Assembly (NCBI RefSeq): GCF_949774925.1
Contig: NZ_OX458932.1
Coordinates: forward strand, 310,001-374,000
Source of the DNA: Candidatus Methylacidiphilum fumarolicum
Lineage (GTDB): Bacteria; Verrucomicrobiota; Verrucomicrobiia; Methylacidiphilales; Methylacidiphilaceae
Reading direction: 5' to 3'
DNA length: 64,000 bases
Part shown: one piece after another, positions 36,145 to 45,523 of the stretch
Layout of the letters: each line of letters starts with the position of its first letter
How positions within the stretch are numbered: position 1 is the stretch's first letter
The notes under the pieces: model-generated
What the model was told of the DNA's origin: nothing
The model's database searches: none
The model's input: only the letters and a program-made list of their open reading frames with translations
Translations under genes and position numbers: made by a program

Positions 36145-37143
36145 ATGATACTTGTTGGCGATATAGGAGGGACGCACGTACGGCTTGCTCTTTTTGAGTC
36201 AGTCGATTCAAAAGATTCCCTTTGGCATGTGGAATATTTTAAGAGTAAAGAGGTAGCCGATTTTCAACAGCTTGTAGGTGAGTATTTAAAAAAGACGAAG
36301 GCGGTACCGCAAGCGGCCTGTTTTGGTTTTCCTGGTCCTGTTATCAATGGGAAAGTCCAGTTGACGAATTTGCCCTGGTCGATCGAAATCGAAAAGCTCC
36401 GTGAAGTTTGTGGAACAAAGCATACTTTTCTAATAAATGACCTAGAAGCTGCTGCTTATGGAGTAACTGTTTTAGGGGCAAAAGATAGTGTTATTATTCA
36501 AGATGGAAAAGCCTCGAGCACAGGTTGTAAAGCACTGATTGCACCCGGAACAGGCCTTGGAGAAGCAGGCTTAAGATGGGAAAATGGCCGGTATGTCCCT
36601 TTCCCATCCGAAGGTGCGCATGTTGATTTTGCTCCAAGGAATGAATTGGAAATTGGCTTGTTTAGATATTTGCATAGTCTCTTTGGACATGTGAGTTATG
36701 AAAGGGTGCTTTCAGGACCTGGTCTTTTAAATATTTACCGCTATTTGCAATCAACTGGGAGAGGAGGTTTGGAAAAGAACTCTATAGATGAAGAGATAGA
36801 ACAGAGTGAAGATCCTTCCCAATCCATCACTTCTCATGGTTTGGCCAAGGACTCTTCTTTGTGCGTGCAATCTCTTGATCTCTTTGTATCCTTACTTGGG
36901 GCGGAGGCTGGAAATTTAGCTCTGAAATTTTTAGCCTCTGGGGGGGTGTATATTGCTGGGGGCATAGTCCCTCATATCATAGAAAAATTAAAAGAACCTT
37001 TTTTTAAGGAATCATTCTGTGATAAAGGAAGACTTTCTTATTTTCTGAAGACAATACCAATCATTGTGGTAGTTACGCCCTTTTTAGGAATCTATGGGGC
37101 CTTACGTTATCTGCAAGAAACGGCTCTTTTAAAATCTATCTAA
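36145..37143 (+). CDS. glk: glucokinase
   Basis: Glk phosphorylates glucose to glucose 6-phosphate. The 332-aa protein has the phosphate-binding GDIGGTHVRLAL, LINDLEAAAYG with the catalytic Asp, APGTGLGEAGL and EGAHVDFAPR, typical of the bacterial Glk family rather than ROK kinases. It follows the methyltransferase after 3 bases. Glucose 6-phosphate would feed glycogen/trehalose metabolism, of which GlgE and maltokinase lie 3-6 kb away. Confidence 0.9.
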   Translation: MILVGDIGGTHVRLALFESVDSKDSLWHVEYFKSKEVADFQQLVGEYLKKTKAVPQAACFGFPGPVINGKVQLTNLPWSIEIEKLREVCGTKHTFLINDLEAAAYGVTVLGAKDSVIIQDGKASSTGCKALIAPGTGLGEAGLRWENGRYVPFPSEGAHVDFAPRNELEIGLFRYLHSLFGHVSYERVLSGPGLLNIYRYLQSTGRGGLEKNSIDEEIEQSEDPSQSITSHGLAKDSSLCVQSLDLFVSLLGAEAGNLALKFLASGGVYIAGGIVPHIIEKLKEPFFKESFCDKGRLSYFLKTIPIIVVVTPFLGIYGALRYLQETALLKSI

Positions 37144-37214
37144 CACTTTATAATCCCTAAGCAAAAGGCCATATTTGAATTTTGCTTTTATAGAATTTTT
37201 TTAATAGAAAAAAA

Positions 37215-38657
37215 TTGCCCTTGGTTATACCTTGCACAAATATCAATCCACCTTTCTTGTGTGCCCTTTCTTTCTTTAGGACTTATAGAACGATTATCCT
37301 TTTGATTTCTATTTTTGTTGGATCCAATCCCTTCGCCTTTTCTGAGGATCTGCAGCCAGGCAGTGTGGCTGAATTACAAAAAGCTCTTGAGGAAGGAGGC
37401 ATTGCTGTAGAAACAAAGCCTCCGGTCCTTTCTCTTACTGGTTACTTGGACACAAGCTATACCTATAATTTTATTTCTGCTCATTCAGGAGCCAACAGAG
37501 CCATGACGGCTCAAATTCCTACCCGTATGGAAAGCGATGGTATTGCGGGAGGCGGATGGAATTTGAATCAGGTGTATCTGGTAGCTGAAAAACCAATGTC
37601 TGAATTGAATGAGTGGCAGGCTGGTTTCAGGACGGATCTTATGATTGGACAGGATGCTGCATCCATGGGGATGCCAGACAATATAACTGGTTTAGGCACT
37701 GCTAATAATTCTGGTCTTGTCTTTAACACTGGTTCTTTTCTTTTAGCTCAAGCCTATGCCCAGTTCAGAGTACCAGTAGGCAATGGGTTGGATATAAAAA
37801 TGGGGAAGTTTATGTCGCCTTTTGCCTTTGAGCTAATGGAAAGACCCGCAAACCTCAACTTTTCTTATGGGTTAATATTTTCAAATTTGATTCCCGAAAT
37901 TTTAGTTGGGATCGAGGCTATCTATCCTTTGTCAAGTGCTTTTGAACTAACCTTGGGGATAACCGATGGAGGATTCAACACATCTAGAGGCGGTTATCCT
38001 TTTTTCGGTTTCGTGAACAATGAACCTTTTTCTTCGCTATTTATTACTTCTTTAAAATATGAAACTCCAAAAAAGAATGCCCAATTGACTGCCTCTTTGC
38101 TCTTTGGTCCGGATGGAGCAAATCCTCCCGGCTTTGGCTTCTACCCAGATTTTCCAGGAACTGGCGTATTCAGAGAAAGCCCATTTAATCGCTCAGCGCC
38201 TTTTTTCCTTGGAGACATTTATGGGGCATGGATCCCTCAGATAACCAAGGATAGACTCCTTCTGGCTATGGAGTATACCGGAGGCTTCTATAATGGGGGA
38301 GTAAGCCTGCCTAACGATCCTTTCCTTCAACCTGCTTCTTCGGATTGGTTCGGAGCAAGTTTTTGGATGAAATACCAACTGACAGCATTTCTAAGTATTG
38401 CCTTTAGACAGGATTGGATACAAGGAAGCAATAACGAAATACTCTACCAGCATATTGGCAGAACAGATATCTGGAGTTCGACCCTTACCTTCCGATTTGA
38501 CCTATGGGAGAACTTAATGATGCGAGCAGAAGGAAGAATGGACTGGGGCAAAGATGTTGCTGGAGTTATCCTGGAACCTTTGGGACTTCCTGGTGTGCCT
38601 ATTTCCAACGGCCCCGCTTTCTTTGCCGCCGTTGAAGTGGCCTATCTGTTTTGGTAA
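37215..38657 (+). CDS. outer-membrane beta-barrel (porin-like) protein
   Basis: The 480-aa protein has an N-terminal signal segment (hydrophobic TIILLISIFVGSNPFAFS, cleavage near residue 43), then alternating strands rich in aromatic residues and a C-terminal VEVAYLFW ending in an aromatic residue, typical of outer-membrane barrels. It resembles the BBP2-type porins (LSGYLDTSY-like start: LTGYLDTSYTYNF). It starts at TTG 37215; a later start is possible because the pre-signal part is long. The transported solute is unknown. Confidence 0.75.
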   Translation: MPLVIPCTNINPPFLCALSFFRTYRTIILLISIFVGSNPFAFSEDLQPGSVAELQKALEEGGIAVETKPPVLSLTGYLDTSYTYNFISAHSGANRAMTAQIPTRMESDGIAGGGWNLNQVYLVAEKPMSELNEWQAGFRTDLMIGQDAASMGMPDNITGLGTANNSGLVFNTGSFLLAQAYAQFRVPVGNGLDIKMGKFMSPFAFELMERPANLNFSYGLIFSNLIPEILVGIEAIYPLSSAFELTLGITDGGFNTSRGGYPFFGFVNNEPFSSLFITSLKYETPKKNAQLTASLLFGPDGANPPGFGFYPDFPGTGVFRESPFNRSAPFFLGDIYGAWIPQITKDRLLLAMEYTGGFYNGGVSLPNDPFLQPASSDWFGASFWMKYQLTAFLSIAFRQDWIQGSNNEILYQHIGRTDIWSSTLTFRFDLWENLMMRAEGRMDWGKDVAGVILEPLGLPGVPISNGPAFFAAVEVAYLFW

Positions 38658-38711
38658 AAAGTTAAAATTTCTGCTTCTTGTTCTTCTTCTTGCATGCAGT
38701 AGGTTTACATT

Positions 38712-39704
38712 ATGAAAAACAAACAGGTAATCCTTGTAAAAAAACCAGAAGGCCTCATCAATGAGTCCCATTTTTCCATCGTATCTACCGACATCCCCAC
38801 TCCCAAAGAGGGTGAGGTCTTGGTTAAAAATCGCTATGTTTCGATTGACCCTTATTTGAGGCTTCTTACCGAAGAACCAACCACCTTTAGTAGAGGAGTA
38901 AAACCAGGAAGCCGCATGGAAAGTTGGTCTGTCGGAGAAGTGGTGGAGTCCAAGAGTCCAGTTTTCCAATCTGGTCAATACGTATTGGGATATCTAGGAT
39001 GGCAGGAATATGGTCTGTCGAATGAAAGGGAGCTGAGGCCAATTGATCCATCGATTGCCTCTTTACCAGCTTTTTTAGGAGTGCTAGGGATGCCTGGAAT
39101 AACGGCTTACCTTGGCATGTTTGATTACGGAAAGCCGCAAGCTGGACAAACCGTGTTGATATCAGCCGCCGCTGGAACGGTCGGAATGACTGCAGGACAA
39201 TTTGCAAAGATGCATAGCTGTAAAGTTGTTGGAATAACAGATTCAGAAGAAAAGTGTCGGTTTCTCCTTGAGGAATTGAATTTTGATTCTGCAATTAATG
39301 AAAAAAGGGAAAATTTAGAGGAAAAACTTAAGCAATACGTTCCTGAAGGTATTGATCTCTATTATGATAATGTTGGAGGAGAGACGTTGGATACAGCGCT
39401 ACTTTTTCTTAGAAAAAATAGTCGAGTAGTCATCTGTGGGATGATTTCCCAGTATAATGTAAAAACTCCGTATGCTATAAAAAATTTTGAACGGTTACAT
39501 TCCGCTCGTGCTACTCTCAAAGGATTCATTGTGGGCGATCGGACAGATAGATGGCCAGAAGCTATTAGAAGATTGGAAGTTTGGGTCAAAGAAAAGAAAC
39601 TAAAGCATAGAGAAAATGTCTTTCATGGGCTAGAGAATGCTCCAAAGGCCCTTCACTCCATTTTTACTAATGCTCCCATAGGAAAGACAGTGGTCGAAGT
39701 CTGA
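38712..39704 (+). CDS. NADP-dependent MDR oxidoreductase (leukotriene B4 dehydrogenase type)
   Basis: The 330-aa protein is a zinc-free medium-chain reductase, with SIDPYLRLL near the start, AGTVGMTAGQFAKM for NADP binding (about 155-170) and YDNVGGETLDTAL. Its relatives reduce alkenals, alkenones or quinones. The length is normal. It is transcribed alone after the porin gene, and its substrate cannot be told from context. Confidence 0.85.
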   Translation: MKNKQVILVKKPEGLINESHFSIVSTDIPTPKEGEVLVKNRYVSIDPYLRLLTEEPTTFSRGVKPGSRMESWSVGEVVESKSPVFQSGQYVLGYLGWQEYGLSNERELRPIDPSIASLPAFLGVLGMPGITAYLGMFDYGKPQAGQTVLISAAAGTVGMTAGQFAKMHSCKVVGITDSEEKCRFLLEELNFDSAINEKRENLEEKLKQYVPEGIDLYYDNVGGETLDTALLFLRKNSRVVICGMISQYNVKTPYAIKNFERLHSARATLKGFIVGDRTDRWPEAIRRLEVWVKEKKLKHRENVFHGLENAPKALHSIFTNAPIGKTVVEV

Positions 39705-39779
39705 TTTCTATTTTTAATCCTCTTAGCTTGAGCCAGAGAAAGAGGGATACTTGGTCTGGATACAGGAAGAAAAAGAAAC

Positions 39780-41315
39780 TCATTCAATAAGATCTAAAAG
39801 AGCCAGTAAAGGAATTGGCACCCATGCTGGTCGACTACCCAACTCATAGCCTACCTCATATACTGCTTTTTCAATTAAAAAGAAATCAAGTAAGGCAAAG
39901 AAACTTTCCTCCGTTGAGGGTAGTATTGGGGCAGATCGAACCTTCTTTCTATAAGCGTCTAAATAAATTTTGACGATTTTCGAATACCAGAAGGCTGCCA
40001 AGATCCTCTTAGAAGGGTCATCCATTGGACTAAAAAAAGAGTAAGCAGCATAATGGAAAGATCTGAGCATACCTGCGACATCTTTTAATGCAGGCCAGAG
40101 CATTCTCCTTTTGTCAATTGACCGGTTGGGCTCTCCTTCAAAATCGATGATAAAATAATCTGATCCAGTCCACAAGACTTGTCCGAGATGAAAATCCCCA
40201 TGGATCCTTATTTTATCTGGGTTCTCCTCTTCAAGATCAGTTATTTTTTCTTTCAGTTTTTGGGAAATTCTCTCCGTTAAGGATTGGAACGTAAAATTCC
40301 GTTGAGACAGGATCCTCTGAAACCAGGGATTCGCTGACGCATTGATCCATTTTTTATCGATCTGTTGGATGGCTTCTTCAAAAAGCAGTTTTAGATCCGT
40401 TTTTTGTAGTGGTTCTGGCTCGAATCCCTCAATGCCTTGAGCACTGCTTAAAGCAAGGTGTAACTCGGCGGTTCTTTCCCCAAGATAAATGGCATCCAGA
40501 CCAAAACAATCATGATGGAATGTTTCTTGAGGAAAATGAGACAAGGCACTACTGCTAAGGAGTTCTTGGGCAACTTTATGGTATCTTTCTAAACAACTTA
40601 AAGCTCTTTTCCAACCATTGCCTTCGTTAGGTACATATTTTGTCAACAAGCCAATGACATATTTGCTACCATTGAGGAACAATTCCATTTTTCCCAAATA
40701 GCTGGGAATATTGCCAAAAGGAGTCTTTTCCGTTAGATAAGAAAGGATTTCAGATTCTGGATTCTCTCCTGCTTCCAGCTTCCTGTAGAGTTTGAAGAAG
40801 AATTTCTGATCGAAAATATAGGAACTATTAGATTGTTCAGTCCCTAAAAATTGTCCTTTTTCCTTAAAGGAAATATCCTTTTCATTAAAGAAAAAAAGCT
40901 GCGAGCAACTTCCTCGAATACTGCCACGACGTCCTTTGCTTTCTTTTTTATGCACAATCAATTCCAAAAATAACTGGCCAATATTGTTATTGGATGTCGC
41001 TTCAATCCAGCAAAGAGCAAGGTCCTCACAAGAAAACAATATTTCCCTGTCACTGTGCTGAGCTTCAGGAAGACTTTTTCTTTGGAGAGGCAAAAGAAAA
41101 AGATCTTGAGCTTCAGGTCCTTTGTCATAGGTTACCCTAAAAAAAAGCAGGCTAAATTCCTGCTTAAAAGGATCTAAAAAAATCTCTTCTTCAAATTCCA
41201 ACTGGACAATTGACTGTGATTTGGAAGAAAACCAGCGACAATGCGGTAAGTAGTCCTGTAGAGCTTTTATTGCAGCCTCTTTTTGTTGGGGAGTCTGACA
41301 AAAAAGCAGATCCAT
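39780..41315 (-). CDS. mak: maltokinase
   Basis: Maltokinase makes maltose 1-phosphate from maltose and ATP. The 511-aa protein (from Met at 41315) has the kinase-like motifs RIHGDFHLGQVLW (catalytic loop) and IIDFEGEP (metal-binding), typical of Mak/Pep2. The frame is open for 39 codons upstream, overlapping glgE, but that part is hydrophobic and not family-like. The start chosen gives a 40-base gap to glgE. Together Mak and GlgE make alpha-glucan from maltose 1-phosphate; TreS, which supplies maltose from trehalose, is not in the window. Confidence 0.88.
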   Translation of the reverse strand: MDLLFCQTPQQKEAAIKALQDYLPHCRWFSSKSQSIVQLEFEEEIFLDPFKQEFSLLFFRVTYDKGPEAQDLFLLPLQRKSLPEAQHSDREILFSCEDLALCWIEATSNNNIGQLFLELIVHKKESKGRRGSIRGSCSQLFFFNEKDISFKEKGQFLGTEQSNSSYIFDQKFFFKLYRKLEAGENPESEILSYLTEKTPFGNIPSYLGKMELFLNGSKYVIGLLTKYVPNEGNGWKRALSCLERYHKVAQELLSSSALSHFPQETFHHDCFGLDAIYLGERTAELHLALSSAQGIEGFEPEPLQKTDLKLLFEEAIQQIDKKWINASANPWFQRILSQRNFTFQSLTERISQKLKEKITDLEEENPDKIRIHGDFHLGQVLWTGSDYFIIDFEGEPNRSIDKRRMLWPALKDVAGMLRSFHYAAYSFFSPMDDPSKRILAAFWYSKIVKIYLDAYRKKVRSAPILPSTEESFFALLDFFLIEKAVYEVGYELGSRPAWVPIPLLALLDLIE

Positions 41316-41355
41316 TTTTTTTACTTGTGGGTTTTTGGTTTTGTCAATAAAGCCA

Positions 41356-43350
41356 CTACCCATATTGGGAAAGCCGAAAAATATGAGCAGGACATATTTC
41401 AGGATCAAGTTTAACGAAATTCCAATCCCCATGCCATGTATAAGTCACATCAGCAAGAAGGTCCATGAGTTCATAAGGTTTTGAAGCCTCTAATCCAACC
41501 AAAGAAGGAGAAAAATTAACCCAGCCCATCTCTACGTTCTTGCTCATGTTAACAACGATGAGCAGCGGATCAGCATGCGCGGGGCCGTCTTTCACATAAG
41601 CAAGAAGTCTTGGATTATCCGTCTGCACAAACCGAATATTATCCGTTCGCTGAAGAGCCACATTATTTTTTCGAATATGATTTACCTTTCTAATAAAATC
41701 TTTGATGTTCCCAGAAGCGTCCCAATCCCATTTTTTGATCTCGTATTTCTCAGAATCTAGATATTCTTCCTTTCCTGGTTCAAGAGGAGTATTGATACAA
41801 AGCTCGTAAGCAGGACCATAAATGCCATAATTAGAACTCAGCGTGGCAGCTAAAACAAGGCGCATTTTAAACATGGAAGGGGGCGCATATTGAAGATAAC
41901 AGGGTAAAATATCTGGAGTATTAGGCCAAAAATTAGGCCTAAAAAATTCGATAATAGGATAAGAAGTCAACTCTTCCATATAAGCCCTTAATTCAGCGGG
42001 AGTCGATCTCCAGGTAAAATAAGTATAACTTTGAGAGAAGCCTCTCTTTGCCAGTCCATAAAGCAACTTCGGTCTGGTGAAGGCTTCAGAAAGAAAAATT
42101 GTTTCAGGATACTCTTTTTTGAGCTCCCAAATGACCCATCGCCAGAATTCCAAAGGCTTAGTATGCGGATTATCCACTCGGAAGATCTTGACTCCTTGAT
42201 TAATCCAGAAAACAAATATGCTCTTTAACTCTTCCCACAAAGCTTCCCAATCGCTTGTTTCGAAATCAAAGGGAATAATGTCCTGGTATTTTTTGGGCGG
42301 GTTTTCCGCATATTGCACCGTTCCGTCTGGTCGCCATTTGAACCAAGAAGGATGTTCGGTAACATAAGGATGGTCTGGAGAGCATTGGAATGCAATATCC
42401 AAGGCAACCTCTATACCATACTGCGCTGCTTTTTCTACAAAATGCCTGAAGTCTTCTAAAGTTCCTAGAGCAGGATGAACCGCTTTATGTCCTCCTTCCT
42501 CTGATCCAATCGCCCAAGGACTACCAACATCCTCAGGGGTCGGTTCAAGAGAATTGTTTTTGCCTTTTCTTGCTTTTTTCCCAATAGGATGAATGGGAGG
42601 CAAATAGACAACATCAAAACCCATGGAAGCAATTTCTGGGAGTAGTCTTTCGCATTCTTTGAATGTCCCATGTCTTCCCGCTACAATGCTCCAAGACCTA
42701 GGAAAAAATTCATACCAACTGCTAAATTGGGCTTTTGGGCGTTCCACAAAAATCAAAAAAGGTTCCGTTGATTCCGAACCCAAACTTCTATCTGGACATT
42801 TCTGAACCAGTTGCTGCAGAGCAGGATTTTTGGCTAAATGTACTCGCTGTAGAATAGAAAGCCGTTCATTCTTAAGCTCCTCGATCCACCATTTCAACTC
42901 CTCATTGTGCGATAGCTCTAGGAAATTTTTTTCCAAAAGCTGTACGCCAATCAATAATTCTACGCCAAGCTCCTTATCGTCTTCAGGAAGTTTATAGAGT
43001 TTTTCCAGCCAGTTTTGAAAATGATCAATCCACCCAATGACCTTCCCTTCATAAATTCCAAGCTTATTCAGAGGAAAGGATGCCTCCCACTCGTCATTTC
43101 CACAGTCCACCATGGGGATTTCATTCCATTTTTCCTCATTGATATGTTTGAAGGCAAAATGAATGGAAATCTTTTCATGCCCATCAGCAAAAACATGGGC
43201 TCTGACAGTCATCCTCTCACCGACAATTCTTTTGAGAGGAAAACCACCACAATCCACCCTTGGGAAAATGTGATCGATGACGATCCTTCTTCTACCATCA
43301 GAAGGAATAAGTGCTCTGTCCAGCAAATAGCTAGAGAGATTTTTCTTCAT
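41356..43350 (-). CDS. glgE: alpha-1,4-glucan:maltose-1-phosphate maltosyltransferase
   Basis: GlgE extends alpha-glucan using maltose 1-phosphate. The 664-aa GH13_3 protein has an N-terminal beta domain (to about 200), then YEFFPRSW and the catalytic barrel with nucleophile Asp393 in FRVDNPHTKP and acid/base Glu422 in LSEAFTRP. These are almost the same positions as in the Streptomyces enzyme (Asp394, Glu423 from memory). The maltokinase gene follows on the same strand. The pair indicates the GlgE glycogen route. Confidence 0.93.
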   Translation of the reverse strand: MKKNLSSYLLDRALIPSDGRRRIVIDHIFPRVDCGGFPLKRIVGERMTVRAHVFADGHEKISIHFAFKHINEEKWNEIPMVDCGNDEWEASFPLNKLGIYEGKVIGWIDHFQNWLEKLYKLPEDDKELGVELLIGVQLLEKNFLELSHNEELKWWIEELKNERLSILQRVHLAKNPALQQLVQKCPDRSLGSESTEPFLIFVERPKAQFSSWYEFFPRSWSIVAGRHGTFKECERLLPEIASMGFDVVYLPPIHPIGKKARKGKNNSLEPTPEDVGSPWAIGSEEGGHKAVHPALGTLEDFRHFVEKAAQYGIEVALDIAFQCSPDHPYVTEHPSWFKWRPDGTVQYAENPPKKYQDIIPFDFETSDWEALWEELKSIFVFWINQGVKIFRVDNPHTKPLEFWRWVIWELKKEYPETIFLSEAFTRPKLLYGLAKRGFSQSYTYFTWRSTPAELRAYMEELTSYPIIEFFRPNFWPNTPDILPCYLQYAPPSMFKMRLVLAATLSSNYGIYGPAYELCINTPLEPGKEEYLDSEKYEIKKWDWDASGNIKDFIRKVNHIRKNNVALQRTDNIRFVQTDNPRLLAYVKDGPAHADPLLIVVNMSKNVEMGWVNFSPSLVGLEASKPYELMDLLADVTYTWHGDWNFVKLDPEICPAHIFRLSQYG

Positions 43351-43528
43351 CTTTCCAAGTGCTATATAAATTGAAGCGCTTTTTGCTTCGTCGGCTGGTA
43401 TCTGATAGCAATATCTAAAGCCAAAAATCTATCTCTTAAAAAATGACACTCTTGCTAATTAAAAAATGTTATAAAGGGAGAAGGCCTCATCTTTTATCCA
43501 GTAGTCTGCTTTCCTAAAAAAAAGAGTT

Positions 43529-43969
43529 TTAAGAAAGACCAAAGGGGAAAAGACCATCCTCGCCACGAAACCGGTATTTTTTTGTGTCCTTTTCAAAATC
43601 TTCGCTTGCCGTATTGGAGTTTTCTTCAAAAAAATCTTCTTCTTCTTCTGCTTGAATAAGTTGAATGGCAGACAGCTTTCTGTCGATTTGTTCTAATTTC
43701 TGCTCGATTCTATCAAACCGCTCATTAAGGTGGAGATCAAGCTGGTCAATACGCTCAAGCACTAATTTCATAAGATACTGAATCTCATCCTGAGAACTCT
43801 CAGATTTAAGATTTTCAGTCCATGTTCGGTTTAAAAAATCGATTTGTTTTTTAAAAGACCCAAGCCTATGTTCCACATACCACCTAACCCCCAAGAAGAG
43901 AACAGCACAGCTAATAATGCCTATACAAATAAATTCGATGCTATATGAATCAATTAAAAACGATTTCAT
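43529..43969 (-). CDS. small membrane-anchored coiled-coil protein
   Basis: The 146-aa protein has one N-terminal membrane helix (about 10-30), then a helical heptad-rich region (about 35-105; RIDQLDLHLNERFDRIEQKLEQI) and an acidic tail. It would sit in the inner membrane with a cytoplasmic or periplasmic coiled coil. No family is recognised. It lies between glgE and a lipoprotein gene on the opposite strand. Confidence 0.6.
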   Translation of the reverse strand: MKSFLIDSYSIEFICIGIISCAVLFLGVRWYVEHRLGSFKKQIDFLNRTWTENLKSESSQDEIQYLMKLVLERIDQLDLHLNERFDRIEQKLEQIDRKLSAIQLIQAEEEEDFFEENSNTASEDFEKDTKKYRFRGEDGLFPFGLS

Positions 43970-44103
43970 AATTTGTTCCTTACTTTCATAATATTAAATA
44001 AAATTATAATTAAAAGCGTCTTTTAATTTTTTTTCTAAAATCGATACTTCCTGTTGCTCTTTCTTCCTTGATATAGTAAACCCAAAAACACTATATAAGT
44101 TCG

Positions 44104-44487
44104 ATGCCCTTCTTTTGGAAAATATTTCTCTTCCTTGTATTGCCCTTCCTTTCTTTAGGCGGATGCACTGGAGAGCAACAAGCTTCTTTTGCAAAAAATA
44201 AAATTGAAGAATACAAGCAAAATCCGACAAAAGAAAACAGAGAAGAAGCACAAGCCGCTCTTTCCGAACTCGATGCTGCCATCCACAAGCTTGAAGCTCA
44301 AATTTCAAAAGAAGAGGGAGAAACAAAAAAAGAAGATCAGAGGCGATTAAACGATTTGAAAAAGAAAAGAGCAGAATTAAGTTCAGATTTTACAAAAGCC
44401 AAAGCTGACGCATTGCTAAAAGATATAAAAGATTTTTTTCAAAATCCTCCCTTTTTCAATAAAACAAAAGATAATAAAAATCAGTAG
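44104..44487 (+). CDS. small lipoprotein
   Basis: The 127-aa protein has a signal peptide with lipobox LGGC (Cys21), then an almost fully helical, Lys/Glu-rich chain (residues 25-115). This is a small lipid-anchored helical protein as in many envelope lipoproteins. The function is unknown. A minus-strand frame over the same bases is less likely because it lacks such features. Confidence 0.65.
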   Translation: MPFFWKIFLFLVLPFLSLGGCTGEQQASFAKNKIEEYKQNPTKENREEAQAALSELDAAIHKLEAQISKEEGETKKEDQRRLNDLKKKRAELSSDFTKAKADALLKDIKDFFQNPPFFNKTKDNKNQ

Positions 44488-44536
44488 TTTATTGTGGTTT
44501 TAGCAGGTCAAAGAAGCAAGCTTGAACCCACACAAA

Positions 44537-45130
44537 TTAGTACACAGGAGATTGTGCGAGTCGAGTCGAAGGCTTGCTTCTTTTATGCGAGGGGGGGGTC
44601 TGTGGTGGGATAACCACTCTCTCATAGGCAAGCCGGTAAAGCTTCACCTTCGAATATTCCTTTGGCCAAAGTTGCCAAAGGGAAGCTTGCTGATAAAAAT
44701 CTGAATACCATTTTCCCTTGTAATAGATTTCCATATGTCCGTAATGACTTTTTTTCCTAGGATAAAGAATATGGACATCGAAATCCCTTGGCTGTGAATT
44801 TGGAGACTGCTCTCTATATAACCCTGTTTTGACCAATGCCTCCCCATATTCCTTGGCATAATCCTTTCGATCTAATGGTCTGCCAATAAGTTTTTCAATA
44901 CAAGTGCGGACTACCCGAGCACACATTCCCCCTGATGTTTTCCTTCTTTTTGGTAAAGACGATTCAAATTCTTTTTTATTAATAATGACGCCATTTGGAC
45001 CTAGAGGAGTAAAACATTTAATTTTTTTGCAAGGCTCCTTTGATGCTTTTGCTAAAAGCGACTCTGTTCTACCGAAAGAAAGAAAAACGGTAGCACCAAC
45101 AAGGATATAAACCGAGAATCTAGAACCCAT
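44537..45130 (-). CDS. secreted NlpC/CHAP-like putative cysteine hydrolase
   Basis: The 197-aa protein has a signal peptide (about 1-27) and a domain with GGMCARVVRTCIEKLIG (Cys70) and HYGHMEIYYKGKWYSDF (His132). This Cys/His spacing recalls NlpC/P60 or CHAP amidases that cut peptidoglycan peptides. The third catalytic residue is not obvious. It lies upstream of, and divergent from, the amine-dehydrogenase operon. A periplasmic cell-wall role is inferred. Confidence 0.5.
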   Translation of the reverse strand: MGSRFSVYILVGATVFLSFGRTESLLAKASKEPCKKIKCFTPLGPNGVIINKKEFESSLPKRRKTSGGMCARVVRTCIEKLIGRPLDRKDYAKEYGEALVKTGLYREQSPNSQPRDFDVHILYPRKKSHYGHMEIYYKGKWYSDFYQQASLWQLWPKEYSKVKLYRLAYERVVIPPQTPPSHKRSKPSTRLAQSPVY

Positions 45131-45284
45131 ACTGGGTTTGATTATTTGCCAAATATTTTAATGGAATGCAATCTTTTTCTATTCGCTTAGCTGGAGTGAA
45201 GCTAGCCTTAGGATAGGATGTGCATCTAGATCTGAGCTAGCTCAGGAAGTAGAAAGCAAGCATTGATTTTCCGATAAGATATTT

Positions 45285-45313
45285 TTGACATAACGAAAAA
45301 TTGTTTTAAGAAT
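45285..45313 (+). promoter_or_regulatory. candidate sigma-70 promoter of the amine-dehydrogenase operon
   Basis: TTGACA (45285-45290) is an exact -35 match. After a 17-base spacer, AAGAAT (45308-45313) matches four of six -10 bases. A transcript would have a leader of about 200 bases, with a small hairpin (AGGATGG at 45318-45324 with CCATCCT at 45337-45343). The 393 bases from 45131 to 45523 contain no other recognisable gene. Confidence 0.35.
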
Positions 45314-45523
45314 ATGGAGGATGGCTTCGATTGAAACCATCCTATATCAGGAAGGCAGCTAGTAGTTTTAGATAAAGCATTAAAGAACGAAACATGCCTC
45401 ACAGATTCCTAGGTATTGAGAAAGGGGTCCATTACGTAGCCTAGGAGTATATTAGGGATCTTATACAGGAGAAAGGATTTTGCTATAGAAACCTTCACCA
45501 CTGTTTCTCTTCCTCAACCTTCA

